DNA from: an uncultured Rhizobiaceae bacterium
GTDB lineage: Bacteria; Pseudomonadota; Alphaproteobacteria; Rhizobiales; Rhizobiaceae
Length of the DNA: 64,000 nucleotides
Assembly (NCBI GenBank): GCA_951813045.1
Contig: CATOTF010000002.1
Location: 186,001-250,000, forward strand
Direction of reading: 5' to 3'
This document shows positions 35,053 to 43,689 of this stretch, in pieces. A program made the translations under genes and the position numbers. The notes beneath the pieces are model-generated. The model did no database searches. It saw nothing but the letters and a program-made list of their open reading frames with translations, and was not told the origin of the DNA. The stretch's first letter is position 1, and each line of letters begins with the position of its first letter.

Positions 35053-35811
35053 TCAGCTGTGCAGCGCCGCCAGCTTTTCGGCCCCGTCATACATCATATC
35101 GAGATAACTCATGAGGATTTCGTGGGTAAGCCGTTGAGTGGGACCATGGACTGCTAAGGCAGCGAGAAAACGTCCTTCGGAGTCACGAACGGGTACGGCA
35201 ATCGCCACCATCCCTTCGAACAGTTCTTCGTTGTCAATTGCAAAGCCCTGTTCGGCAACTTTGTTGATTTCGATGTTCAGTTGTTTAGCCGACGTAATTG
35301 TGTTTTCAGTCCGTGGCTCAAAGTTGATTGCGCTGAAAATCATATCCCTTTGTTTTTGTTCAAGACTAGCCAGATAGCATTTGCCACTCCCGGTGCAATG
35401 GAAGGGTACGCGAGAACCGATGGGCAATTCGACCCGGAATATCCAGTCAGTTTCCACCCGGTCAAGGTAGGTCATCCCGTCCGGTTCCGGCAGCACGAAA
35501 TTTACTGTTTCTTTGGTGTTCGACGACAGGTCCATTAAAATATTGTGGCGCACAATGTTTTGTTGGCGCGACGAAAGCAGCCGCTGCGCCATTTTTAAGG
35601 TGCGCGGTGAGGGTTGCAATCTCTTTCCATATACATCGCGAATGAGGAATCCCTCATCCACCATGGTTTGACAGAGTCGATGGATAGATTGTTTGGGTAG
35701 GCCAATATGTCGATTGATTTCCGTAGGGGACAGGGGTTCGGTTGAATTGGCGACTGCCTCTAATATGAGAAGCGTGCGCAGGTTCGTGGCAATGCGCTCG
35801 CCGCCACTCAT
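35053..35811 (-). CDS. IclR-family transcriptional regulator
   Basis: 252 residues: winged helix at about 8-75 (LLILEAVANSTEPLSPTEINRHIGLPKQSIHRLCQTMVDEGFL) and IclR effector-binding domain from about 85 (FHCTGSGKCYLASL, GFAIDNEELFEGMVAIAVPVRD). Divergent from the GMC-TerC-TRAP block, with a 240-base gap between, so it likely controls that block. Effector unknown; IclR proteins usually sense small carbon intermediates. Located where tolB would be expected relative to pal. Confidence 0.9.
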   Translation of the reverse strand: MSGGERIATNLRTLLILEAVANSTEPLSPTEINRHIGLPKQSIHRLCQTMVDEGFLIRDVYGKRLQPSPRTLKMAQRLLSSRQQNIVRHNILMDLSSNTKETVNFVLPEPDGMTYLDRVETDWIFRVELPIGSRVPFHCTGSGKCYLASLEQKQRDMIFSAINFEPRTENTITSAKQLNIEINKVAEQGFAIDNEELFEGMVAIAVPVRDSEGRFLAALAVHGPTQRLTHEILMSYLDMMYDGAEKLAALHS

Positions 35812-35920
35812 GCTGTTAACCCAGAAAATTGCACGGTTTCGTCCACAAAATGCTGGGTAGTATACAAAAAATCGCAGTTTGGCATTGCAACCGGCTCGCT
35901 GGCATGTTCAGATGATTATC

Positions 35921-35935
35921 GAGACAAAAAGTCTC
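35921..35935. promoter_or_regulatory. Candidate IclR operator
   Basis: GAGAC-AAAAA-GTCTC perfect inverted repeat in the divergent region, roughly mid-way between the regulator and the GMC gene. IclR sites are often such AT-centred palindromes; assignment is tentative. Confidence 0.35.
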
Positions 35936-36051
35936 ATTTTTTGATACGAATAGTCAAGAGGTCAATATGACAATTCCTAAAAAAATGGGACTAATTATAA
36001 CCAAAGGGCCTGATTGCCGGGTATGCATGTAAATGGGTCGGAGTAAGCCGA

Positions 36052-37647
36052 TTGGAATTTGACTTTGTAATCGTGGGGGCTGGTTCTGCCGGTTGTGCAC
36101 TTGCGAGCCGATTGTCTGAAAGCGGGAAATTTTCCGTTGCTCTGGTCGAGGCCGGTGGAAAAGATTCATCGCCCTGGATTCACATTCCCGTCGGTTATTT
36201 CAAAACAATGGGTAATCCAAAAACCGATTGGGGGTACAAGACGGAACCTGATCCCGGTTTAAACGGCCGTTCTATCAATTGGCCACGCGGCAAAGTTCTC
36301 GGTGGTTCCTCGTCCATCAACGGGCTTCTTTACGTCCGCGGACAAAAAGAAGATTATGATCAATGGCGGCAACTTGGGAACGTCGGTTGGGGTTGGGATG
36401 ATATTTTACCGTGTTTCAAGCGGTCGGAAAACTGGGAAGATGGTGGTAATAAACACCGCGGCAGTGGCGGCCCGCTGCATGTCTCCAAAACACGATTGAA
36501 TCGCAAACCTGTTGATTGTTTTGTGGAGGCGGCAGTTAACGCAGGTTACCCTTATAACGATGATTATAATGGAGATACTCAGGAAGGCATGGGCTATTTC
36601 CAAATGACGGCCCACAACGGGCGGAGATGTTCATCAGCCAAAGCTTACCTATCCGGTATAAAAACACGCACCAATTTGTCGATCTTAACTGGCCTTGTAA
36701 CGGAGCAGGTTGTTGTCAAGGATGGCAGGGCAACGGGCATTCTTGTGCGTGGCGAGGGTGGCAATCAAACCATCAATGCTCGAAAAGAAGTTATCCTGAG
36801 CGCTGGTGCAATTGGGTCCCCGCAGATTTTGATGTTATCTGGCATCGGTCCTGCGGATAAACTTTCGTCGTTCGGAATTGAAATAAAAAAAGAGCTTGAA
36901 GGGGTTGGGCATAATTTACAGGACCACCTTCAGGCACGCCCGGTATTTAAATGTCGGTCGTCAACGATCAATACTGAAACCAATTCGATTTTCAAACAGG
37001 CTTTGATTGGTATCGAATATGCATTGAAACGCACCGGGCCCATGACGATGGCGGCCAGCCTTGGAACCGGCTATTTAAAAACCCGCAAAGAGCTGCTGAC
37101 GCCCGACATTCAGTTTCATCTTCAACCGTTTTCGACGGATAAAGTGGGGTCAGCCACTCATCCGTTTAATGCATTTACGGCGTCAGTGTTGCAAATGCGT
37201 CCGGAAAGTGCGGGGCATTTGGAACTGCGGTCCTCCAACATTGATGATCATCCGGTGATTCACCCAAATTATCTGGCGACCCCATTGGATCAACAAACCA
37301 TTGTTGATGGCATAAAGGTTGCCCGCAAGATCGCGGGATATGAGCCAGCCAAGTCCGAAATAATCGAAGAATATGCGCCTGGAGAAGCTGTTGGCGAGAA
37401 CGACGATGAGGCAATATTGGACTGGGCGCGCAATACAGCGACGACAATTTACCACCCGACTGGAACCTGCAAAATGGGAAGTGATAACCGGGCGGTTGTC
37501 GATGCCCGCCTGCGTGTATATGGAGTGGAAGGTTTACGTGTTGCTGACGCTTCAATCATGCCCACTATCGTCTCCGGCAACACCAACGCGCCGGCGATCA
37601 TGATCGGCGAACGGGTATCAGACTTTATACTAGAGGATGTCGCCTGA
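36052..37647 (+). CDS. GMC-family FAD-dependent oxidoreductase (choline/alcohol dehydrogenase type)
   Basis: 531 residues. FAD dinucleotide motif VIVGAGSAGCALASRLSE at the N-terminus, GMC signature PRGKVLGGSSSINGLLYVRG, second signature GAIGSPQILMLSGIGP, and the C-terminal catalytic region TIYHPTGTCKMG (His) with SGNTNAPAIMIGE (Asn). Oxidises an alcohol; choline, glycerate-like or polyethylene-glycol-type substrates are all possible. Start appears to be TTG at 36052 with GGAG 8 bases upstream; the only nearby ATG (36033) is in another frame. Its stop overlaps the TerC-like start (TGATG). Confidence 0.9.
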   Translation: MEFDFVIVGAGSAGCALASRLSESGKFSVALVEAGGKDSSPWIHIPVGYFKTMGNPKTDWGYKTEPDPGLNGRSINWPRGKVLGGSSSINGLLYVRGQKEDYDQWRQLGNVGWGWDDILPCFKRSENWEDGGNKHRGSGGPLHVSKTRLNRKPVDCFVEAAVNAGYPYNDDYNGDTQEGMGYFQMTAHNGRRCSSAKAYLSGIKTRTNLSILTGLVTEQVVVKDGRATGILVRGEGGNQTINARKEVILSAGAIGSPQILMLSGIGPADKLSSFGIEIKKELEGVGHNLQDHLQARPVFKCRSSTINTETNSIFKQALIGIEYALKRTGPMTMAASLGTGYLKTRKELLTPDIQFHLQPFSTDKVGSATHPFNAFTASVLQMRPESAGHLELRSSNIDDHPVIHPNYLATPLDQQTIVDGIKVARKIAGYEPAKSEIIEEYAPGEAVGENDDEAILDWARNTATTIYHPTGTCKMGSDNRAVVDARLRVYGVEGLRVADASIMPTIVSGNTNAPAIMIGERVSDFILEDVA

Positions 37648-38306
37648 TGTGGGAAACGATACTCGATTATGGTGCCATTATTGTAGCCGACATTGTTTTG
37701 TCCGGTGACAATGCATTGATTATCGGTATGGCTGCTGCCGGCTTGTCACCAGAATTGCGTAAAAAAGCGATACTGTTTGGCATGATTGTTGCCGCAGTAC
37801 TGCGCGTTGTTTTTGCGTTGATAGCGACAAAGCTGCTGGGCATCCCCGGGCTGTTGGTCATCGGTGCTCTCCTGTTGTTTTGGGTTTGCTGGGGGCTCTA
37901 TGGAGAAATTCGCGATCACACAGATGAGGAAGCACTCCATGCGATGGAAGACGCCGATAATCTCGAAGCAGGTTATACCGGCGCACCACGTCGCACCTTG
38001 GCTTCCGCGTTGTGGACAATCACTTTAGCCGATGTTTCTATGTCGATCGATAATGTGCTCGCAGTAGCTGCCATTGCCGATGGGGACACGCAAACACTGG
38101 TATTTGGACTTGGCTTGGCCATCGTCTTAATGGCGTTTGCCGCGACCATGATCATGAAACTGCTGACCCGCTACCCGTGGATTTCCTGGGCCGGGTTGAT
38201 TGTTCTAATTTACGTAGCATTGGAAATGTTGTGGCGCGGGGTCAATGATCCGGGCCTGCACGAACTGCTTAACAGAATTCTCGGCACTTCATTTGGAGTG
38301 TCGTGA
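37647..38306 (+). CDS. TerC/YjbE-family integral membrane protein
   Basis: 219 residues with about seven hydrophobic segments. The two acidic repeat motifs IVADIVLSGDNALIIGMA and LADVSMSIDNVLAVAA, with paired aspartates inside the membrane, are the TerC hallmark. Members take part in metal (manganese) export or in metal loading of secreted proteins; tellurite resistance should not be assumed. Translation is coupled to the GMC gene by a TGATG overlap, which is an odd partner and may mean the metal is needed by exported enzymes, or simply shared expression. Confidence 0.88.
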   Translation: MWETILDYGAIIVADIVLSGDNALIIGMAAAGLSPELRKKAILFGMIVAAVLRVVFALIATKLLGIPGLLVIGALLLFWVCWGLYGEIRDHTDEEALHAMEDADNLEAGYTGAPRRTLASALWTITLADVSMSIDNVLAVAAIADGDTQTLVFGLGLAIVLMAFAATMIMKLLTRYPWISWAGLIVLIYVALEMLWRGVNDPGLHELLNRILGTSFGVS

Positions 38307-38436
38307 ATAAATTTTGATGGTCGTGAATGGTCATCAATTCAATTGTGATGAACGCCCATTATCCCGAGCCTTCGGCGGGAAGTATGATGGCATCACTTTC
38401 GTCGAAGGAGAGAAAAAGACAACAGGGAGGAATACC

Positions 38437-39546
38437 ATGTCTGTTCTTGCTAAACTCGGCAAATCTTTTGCCGCAACCGCAGTGGCTGCGTGCGTCACAA
38501 CCGCTGCATTTGCTGAACCCGTTACTATTCGCGTTCAGTCCGTTATTTCGGCTAAAGCTGACGAAGTAACAATGTTGAAAAACTTTGCTGAAGACGTGAA
38601 AGCGTTGACAGCGGGTGATGAAATCACAATCGAAGTGCTGCCTGCCGGCGCTGTTGTTGGCGTTAAAGAAACTCTTGATGCGGTCGATAAAGGCCTCGTT
38701 GAAGGTGGTTTCGCCTGGACGCACTACTGGTCAGGTAAACACCCGGCCGCTGCCCTGTTCGGTTCACCGCCTGCTGGTGGTGGTATCGGCATGGACAATC
38801 TGGCGTTCCTGTCATGGTTCCAGTTCGGTGGTGGTAAAGAACTTTACGACCAGCTTTGGACTGAAATGGGCGTCAACGTTAAAGGCTTCATGCTTCAGCC
38901 TGTTGGCCCGGAAGCTCTTGGCTGGTTCAAAGAGCCAATCAACTCCATGGCTGACTTCCGTAAATACCGTTTCCGTACGCCTCCAGGAATCCCTGGCCAA
39001 GCATACAAGGACATCGGTGTTGCATCTGTAGCTATGGGTGGTGGCGACATTTTGCCAGCGCTTGAAAAAGGTACAATCGATGCTGCTGAATGGTGCTGCC
39101 CGAAGCCGGATAGCGTGTTCGGTTTCCAAAAAGTGCTTAAGCACTACTACCTGCAAGGTCTTCACCAGGTTGTCGTGAACGCTGATATGTATATCAATGG
39201 CGATATCTATAACGGCATGACCGACATTCAGAAAAAAGCTCTTGAAGTTGCTGCTAACGCATCACTTTCAAAGTCCATGTCCTACCGTATCTACGAAAAC
39301 GGTAAGGCTCTGAAAGACCTGACTGAAAACCACGGCGTTCAGCTGCACGACACTCCAGCAGACTATTTCCCGGCATACATGAATGCTGCAAAAGCCCTGC
39401 TTGAGAAAAATGCTTCTGAAAACGCATTCTTCAAAACTGTCTACGACAGCCAAAAAGAATTTGCTGCTATCGCAGTTCCATTCTGGGCTGGCGCACAAGC
39501 TTCCAACGCTGCGTTGGGTAAAGCTTACGCTGACACACTGAAGTAA
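38437..39546 (+). CDS. dctP: TRAP transporter substrate-binding protein, DctP family
   Basis: Periplasmic binding protein of a tripartite ATP-independent transporter, 369 residues. Signal peptide MSVLAKLGKSFAATAVAACVTTAAFA; the DctP arginine/aromatic region KYRFRTPPGIPGQAYKDIG; ligand region PALEKGTIDAAEWCCPKPDSVFGF, like keto-acid-binding members though the WCCP is unusual; then YYLQGLHQVVVNADMYINGDIYNGM. Start 38437 has a near-perfect GGGAGGA seven bases upstream; the longer frame is not needed. Followed by strong hairpins before the permease, a common way to give the binding protein higher expression. Confidence 0.92.
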   Translation: MSVLAKLGKSFAATAVAACVTTAAFAEPVTIRVQSVISAKADEVTMLKNFAEDVKALTAGDEITIEVLPAGAVVGVKETLDAVDKGLVEGGFAWTHYWSGKHPAAALFGSPPAGGGIGMDNLAFLSWFQFGGGKELYDQLWTEMGVNVKGFMLQPVGPEALGWFKEPINSMADFRKYRFRTPPGIPGQAYKDIGVASVAMGGGDILPALEKGTIDAAEWCCPKPDSVFGFQKVLKHYYLQGLHQVVVNADMYINGDIYNGMTDIQKKALEVAANASLSKSMSYRIYENGKALKDLTENHGVQLHDTPADYFPAYMNAAKALLEKNASENAFFKTVYDSQKEFAAIAVPFWAGAQASNAALGKAYADTLK

Positions 39547-39560
39547 GTTCAGTTGAATTT

Positions 39561-39632
39561 CGGCGGAGCGTGAGAACGTTCCGCCGTTTTCTTTATCAAT
39601 CGCGATTTGCCTATCGCGATTGATAAAGAAAA
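39561..39632 (+). promoter_or_regulatory. Double hairpin between TRAP binding protein and permease
   Basis: First stem CGGCGGA-GCGT / ACGT-TCCGCCG (39561-39586, one G-T pair), followed by TTTTCTTT. The T-tract is also the left end of a perfect 20-bp inverted repeat, 39587-39606 with 39613-39632, loop TTGCCT. The two structures share bases only at the junction. This looks like an attenuator plus RNA-stabilising stem that lowers permease expression relative to the binding protein. Confidence 0.8.
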
Positions 39633-39660
39633 CAACGACCGACCTCGGGAGAGAGCCGCC

Positions 39661-42012
39661 ATGGCTGAGGAAGTAATTCCAGACGATCTGGACACGACAG
39701 ATGAATCCATTGCGGAACGTCGCAATGAGGCCGCCGGTTATACCCCCGAAGGTATGACCCCGTGGCAACGCCCAATCACGGCTGCCATCGACATTATGAA
39801 CGAATGGGCGGGCCGCATCTTTTGTTTGCTGCTGATTCCGATGATTGCCGGTACGGTCTTTGAGGTCGTGTCGCGTAAAGCTTTTGCCATTCTCACCGAA
39901 AACGGTATGAACGAAACCGCCATCGCCTGGGGCCTTGGCCCGACACTCTGGAACTACGACATCAGCCGCATGATGGGTGGTGTGCTGTTCATGGCAACAG
40001 CCGGTTATGCCCTGATGCGCGGCGTTCACATTCGTGCGGATTTTCTGTTCCGCAATTGGGCTCCAAAAACTCAGGCGACCGTCGATGCGTCGCTCTACTT
40101 GCTGTTCTATTTCCCGGCCATGCTGTTTTTCTTCTGGAGCTCAGGGGAATATGCGCTGGATTCGTTCGGTAAAGACATGTTCAATCCGACTTCCTGGGAA
40201 GAGGCGAGCGATACAACCTGGGCGCCATACCTGTGGCCGGGTCGTATTTTCATGCCGATTGGCGCCATGTTCCTGCTCCTGCAGGGCCTGCCAGAACTGT
40301 TCCGTGCATTCCATCAGATGGGCAAGGTGCGGGAAGCGAAATTCGTCAAATTCCTGCCCGTTTATCTGATCCTGCTCGCACTGGTATTTGTCAGCGTGTT
40401 CTACCCGAAGTCCGTACCATTTGATGACTGGTGGCAGTCTGCCGCCGGTGGTGGAATCTTCGATTTCGAAAAATACAATATCGGCTTGTTTATGCTCGCC
40501 GCCATGTTGTTCTCGATTTTCGTCGGGTTTCCGATTTCATTCACCCTGATCTTCCTTGCCTTTACATTTGGCTCCTGGGGGGCTGGCAGCAATGTCACAT
40601 TCTTCCTGATGACCCTGCAGGTGAACTCTACCATGCTGGACGATCAACTTGTCGCCGTTCCCCTGTTTATTCTCATGGGCATCGTGATGGAGCAGGCAGG
40701 CCTGATGGAACGGTTGTTCAATGCGGTGCAACTGATGATGTCGCGCACCCGCGGCGCGCTGTTTATTGCGGTCCTGTTCGTGTCGACAATCTTTGCTGCG
40801 GCTACCGGCATCGTTGGTGCCTCGGTGACAATCCTCGGCATCATGGCTGCGAAAACGATGAATAAATCGGGCTATAATGTGCGCCTCGCCGCTGGTACGA
40901 TTACCGCCGGTGGTACATTGGGTATTCTCATCCCGCCCTCGATCATGTTGATCGTTATGGGGCCGGTGCTTGAGATTCCGGTGACAGACCTGTTCCGCGC
41001 CGCCATCATCCCCGGTGTTCTGCTGGCAACTCTTTACATGATCTACGCGCTGGGCCGTTGTTTCATTGACCCAAGTCTGGGGCCAATCCTTCCTGCTGAT
41101 GAGCAGCCTGAAACATCGCCCTACTATCTGCTGGAAGTTGCGCTGGTGATGGCATCACTGGTGGTGTTTTTCTGGCTCATAACCGCAGGAGCATCCGGAA
41201 ACCTTGCGTTCATCCCGCTGGGCGGCCTGATCATCCCGATCCTGTGGCTTGGGTTCATGTTTGCCGTTTACAAATGGGCGCGGCAAACCAAACCGGGCGG
41301 GTTCTATTTCTCAGACCTCTGGTATGAATTCTTCATGGGCCTTGTCCCGCCAACAGTTCTCATCGCCTTCGCACTTGGTTCTATATTGGCCGGTTGGGCA
41401 ACGCCAGCCGAAGCTGCGGCCTGTGGTGCATTTGGTTCCATTATCCTGGCTCTGGCCTATCGAAAACTCACGATCGGCAAGTTCTACGATGCCTTGATCA
41501 AAACGCTTGAGATTTCAGTTTTGATCATGTTCCTCGTGGCGGCATCCAACTTCTTCGGTGCCGTGTTCTCGAACCTGGGTACGCCAAAATTCCTCACGGA
41601 ACTTCTGCTCTCCTTCGACCTGTCGATTGCGGCCATGCTTATCCTCGTCATGGCGCTGGTCTTCCTGTTGGGCTGGCCGTTGGAATGGGTGCCGATTGTT
41701 TTGATCATCGTGCCAATTCTGGTGCCCTTGCTAGTGTCGCTGAACGTCAATCTGACATGGTTCGCCATTCTGGTTGCAGTGAACTTGCAAACCGCGTGGC
41801 TGTCTCCTCCCGTTGCCCTGTCGGCCTACTTCCTGAAAGGCGTCGTGCCTGAATGGGATTTGAAAGATATCTATCTGGGCATGATGCAATTCATGGTCAT
41901 TCAGGTTATCGGTCTTATGCTGATCTTCATGTTCCCCGGCTTTGCCCTGTGGTTGCCAGACTGGCTCTCATCTTCAGGTTCACCGGGCTTCTTTAGCTAC
42001 ACCGGTTATTAA
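39661..42012 (+). CDS. TRAP transporter permease, fused small and large subunits (DctQM)
   Basis: 783 residues, inner membrane. Residues about 1-270 correspond to the four-helix DctQ subunit (GMTPWQRPITAAIDIMNEWAGRIFC, MMGGVLFMATAGYALMRGVHIRADFLF); about 280-783 to the 12-helix DctM subunit (FVGFPISFTLIFLAFTFG, VPLFILMGIVMEQAGL, TGIVGASVTILGIMAAKTM, GGTLGILIPPSIMLIVMG, LGWPLEWVPIVLIIVPILVP). It is a natural fusion, not a frameshift. ATG 39661 has GGGAGAG about 8 bases upstream; the frame's earlier start at 39607 lies in the hairpin. Partner of the dctP product. Confidence 0.93.
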   Translation: MAEEVIPDDLDTTDESIAERRNEAAGYTPEGMTPWQRPITAAIDIMNEWAGRIFCLLLIPMIAGTVFEVVSRKAFAILTENGMNETAIAWGLGPTLWNYDISRMMGGVLFMATAGYALMRGVHIRADFLFRNWAPKTQATVDASLYLLFYFPAMLFFFWSSGEYALDSFGKDMFNPTSWEEASDTTWAPYLWPGRIFMPIGAMFLLLQGLPELFRAFHQMGKVREAKFVKFLPVYLILLALVFVSVFYPKSVPFDDWWQSAAGGGIFDFEKYNIGLFMLAAMLFSIFVGFPISFTLIFLAFTFGSWGAGSNVTFFLMTLQVNSTMLDDQLVAVPLFILMGIVMEQAGLMERLFNAVQLMMSRTRGALFIAVLFVSTIFAAATGIVGASVTILGIMAAKTMNKSGYNVRLAAGTITAGGTLGILIPPSIMLIVMGPVLEIPVTDLFRAAIIPGVLLATLYMIYALGRCFIDPSLGPILPADEQPETSPYYLLEVALVMASLVVFFWLITAGASGNLAFIPLGGLIIPILWLGFMFAVYKWARQTKPGGFYFSDLWYEFFMGLVPPTVLIAFALGSILAGWATPAEAAACGAFGSIILALAYRKLTIGKFYDALIKTLEISVLIMFLVAASNFFGAVFSNLGTPKFLTELLLSFDLSIAAMLILVMALVFLLGWPLEWVPIVLIIVPILVPLLVSLNVNLTWFAILVAVNLQTAWLSPPVALSAYFLKGVVPEWDLKDIYLGMMQFMVIQVIGLMLIFMFPGFALWLPDWLSSSGSPGFFSYTGY

Positions 42013-42018
42013 GCTAAG

Positions 42019-42045
42019 ATAGAAGCGGCGCTTAGCCGCTTCTAT
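42019..42045 (+). terminator. Intercistronic hairpin after the TRAP permease
   Basis: Perfect 11-bp stem ATAGAAGCGGC / GCCGCTTCTAT with a five-base loop, 7 bases past the stop. No strong T-tract, so partial termination or 3'-end protection is more likely than full termination. Confidence 0.6.
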
Positions 42046-42067
42046 TCATTTGCAAACCTGATGAACG

Positions 42068-42484
42068 GTGAAAATCTTGGAAATTTTTGACGCATTCAAT
42101 ACCGACATAGCTAAACTGCCTCAATGGGTTCAGATGTTCCTCAATATCATGGGCCCCCTGATGGTCGGCAGCATCTTGGTTTTATTGTTCAGCAAATCCA
42201 CCCGTAAATTGGCAGGTCTCGGTGTGATCCTGTTTATCCTTGGCGTCCTAGGTGTGGTTTTTCTATACGCGCAGATGGGCATGGTGCGCCTGTTGGGGCT
42301 AGGGCATATCGTGTTCTGGGGGCCATTGATTTATTTGTTTGTGAACCGCCTCCGCACACAGCCGCCCGCTGGACTGTTCAAAATCGCGATGATTGTGCTG
42401 GTTGGCAGCATGGGCGCAGTTTTGGCATTTGATGTATTGGACGTTGCCCGCTGGGTAATTGGCGAAAGAGGATTAACCGTATGA
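42068..42484 (+). CDS. Small four-helix membrane protein of the TRAP/dehydrogenase block
   Basis: 138 residues, start GTG at 42068 (MKILEIFDAFN). Four hydrophobic segments at about 25-45, 48-68, 75-95 and 105-125; the only distinctive phrase is GLGHIVFWGPLIYLFVNRLRT. No family recognised. Its last codons overlap the alcohol-dehydrogenase start (ATGA), so the two are translationally coupled. Position behind the permease suggests a role linked to transport or to the membrane side of the dehydrogenase, but that is context only. Confidence 0.65.
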   Translation: MKILEIFDAFNTDIAKLPQWVQMFLNIMGPLMVGSILVLLFSKSTRKLAGLGVILFILGVLGVVFLYAQMGMVRLLGLGHIVFWGPLIYLFVNRLRTQPPAGLFKIAMIVLVGSMGAVLAFDVLDVARWVIGERGLTV

Positions 42485-43473
42485 GAGCCCTTTATTACAC
42501 CGGCACGATGCAATCGGAATTGCGTGATGCGCCGGACCCGGTTGCGGGAAACGACGAAGTCCATCTCGACATATCCCATTGCGGCATTTGCGGTTCCGAC
42601 ATGCATGCGTGGCATGGCCATGATGCACGACGCGTTCCGCCGCTCATTTTGGGTCATGAGGCCGTCGGCATCCCGCGCAACGGCAAATATGCCGGTCAGC
42701 GGGTTGCGATCAATCCGCTCCACACCTGCGGTTCCTGCCGCCATTGCCTGTCTGGTGATGATCACCTGTGCGCTGATCGGCAATTGATGAGCATGCAATT
42801 ACCCGGCGCTTACGCAGAGCAAACGGTGGCAGCGGAAATCAATCTCTATCCCTTACCGGATAAACTATCGAACGAAGATGCGGCGCTGGCTGAACCCATG
42901 GCCGTTTGCGTTCACGCGGTAGAAGTTGCTCGTAAAACCGCCCGTCGCCCATTCGCCGAAAGCCGTTGTGTCGTGCTCGGCGGCGGTGCAATTGGTGTGT
43001 TGACCGCAATGGTTCTGGCCGATCAGGGCTGCAAGGACCTGTGGATTGCTGAGCCTAATGAAAAGCGCCGCGCGGTTCTGGAAAAAGCCGTTGCCGTCAA
43101 AGCCTATGACCCGGCAACGGGTGGCCCGGAAGTGGAAACTGCCGACGTCGTCCTTGACGCAGTGGGCATGGGCGCAACCCGCAAAGCCGCTTGCGAACTC
43201 GTTATGCCCGGCGGCACGATTGTTCACGTTGGATTGCAGGACAGTGCCGATGGTATCGATACAAGGCGCATCACCCTTCAGGAAATCCACTTTTCCGGCA
43301 CCTATTGCTATTCCTGCTATGATTTCGCCGCAGCGTTGAAACTCCTCGCCCGCGGCATCGTTCAAAACGGCGACTGGATCGAGATCCGTCCCCTCGAACA
43401 GGGCGCCCAAAGCTTCATGGACATCCACGAAGGCAACGCCCCACCAAAAATTATCCTGTCGATGGAGTCATAA
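42481..43473 (+). CDS. Zinc-dependent alcohol/polyol dehydrogenase (MDR family)
   Basis: 330 residues, cytoplasmic. Catalytic zinc ligands in HCGICGSDMH and GHEAVG; the four structural-zinc cysteines in HTCGSCRHCLSGDDHLC; NAD Rossmann motif VVLGGGAIGVLTAMVLAD. Closest in feel to L-idonate 5-dehydrogenase or threonine/sorbitol dehydrogenases. Together with the TRAP transporter and GMC oxidoreductase it suggests uptake and oxidation of a hydroxy acid or polyol. Translationally coupled to the membrane protein upstream. Confidence 0.9.
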   Translation: MRALYYTGTMQSELRDAPDPVAGNDEVHLDISHCGICGSDMHAWHGHDARRVPPLILGHEAVGIPRNGKYAGQRVAINPLHTCGSCRHCLSGDDHLCADRQLMSMQLPGAYAEQTVAAEINLYPLPDKLSNEDAALAEPMAVCVHAVEVARKTARRPFAESRCVVLGGGAIGVLTAMVLADQGCKDLWIAEPNEKRRAVLEKAVAVKAYDPATGGPEVETADVVLDAVGMGATRKAACELVMPGGTIVHVGLQDSADGIDTRRITLQEIHFSGTYCYSCYDFAAALKLLARGIVQNGDWIEIRPLEQGAQSFMDIHEGNAPPKIILSMES

Positions 43474-43689
43474 GCTTCGTTGCAGATTTATAAAAGCCTC
43501 ACGGATTGAAGGCGGAATTCCTGACAAGGTCGGCACTGCGGACGAAGCCGACCTTCAATCTTCGCGTGAACCCGCAAAAAGACGGCAGTTTTGGCACTTC
43601 CAATACAACACAGTTTGCGAAACCTGAACGACAAGGCATAGTCGCAACAAGCTTGATTTCCAATCTGTCCGCTAGGAATCGTACCTACA

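Noticed and set aside
39607-39660. Upstream extension of the TRAP permease
   Set aside because: The extra codons lie in the inverted repeat; ATG 39661 has a proper RBS.
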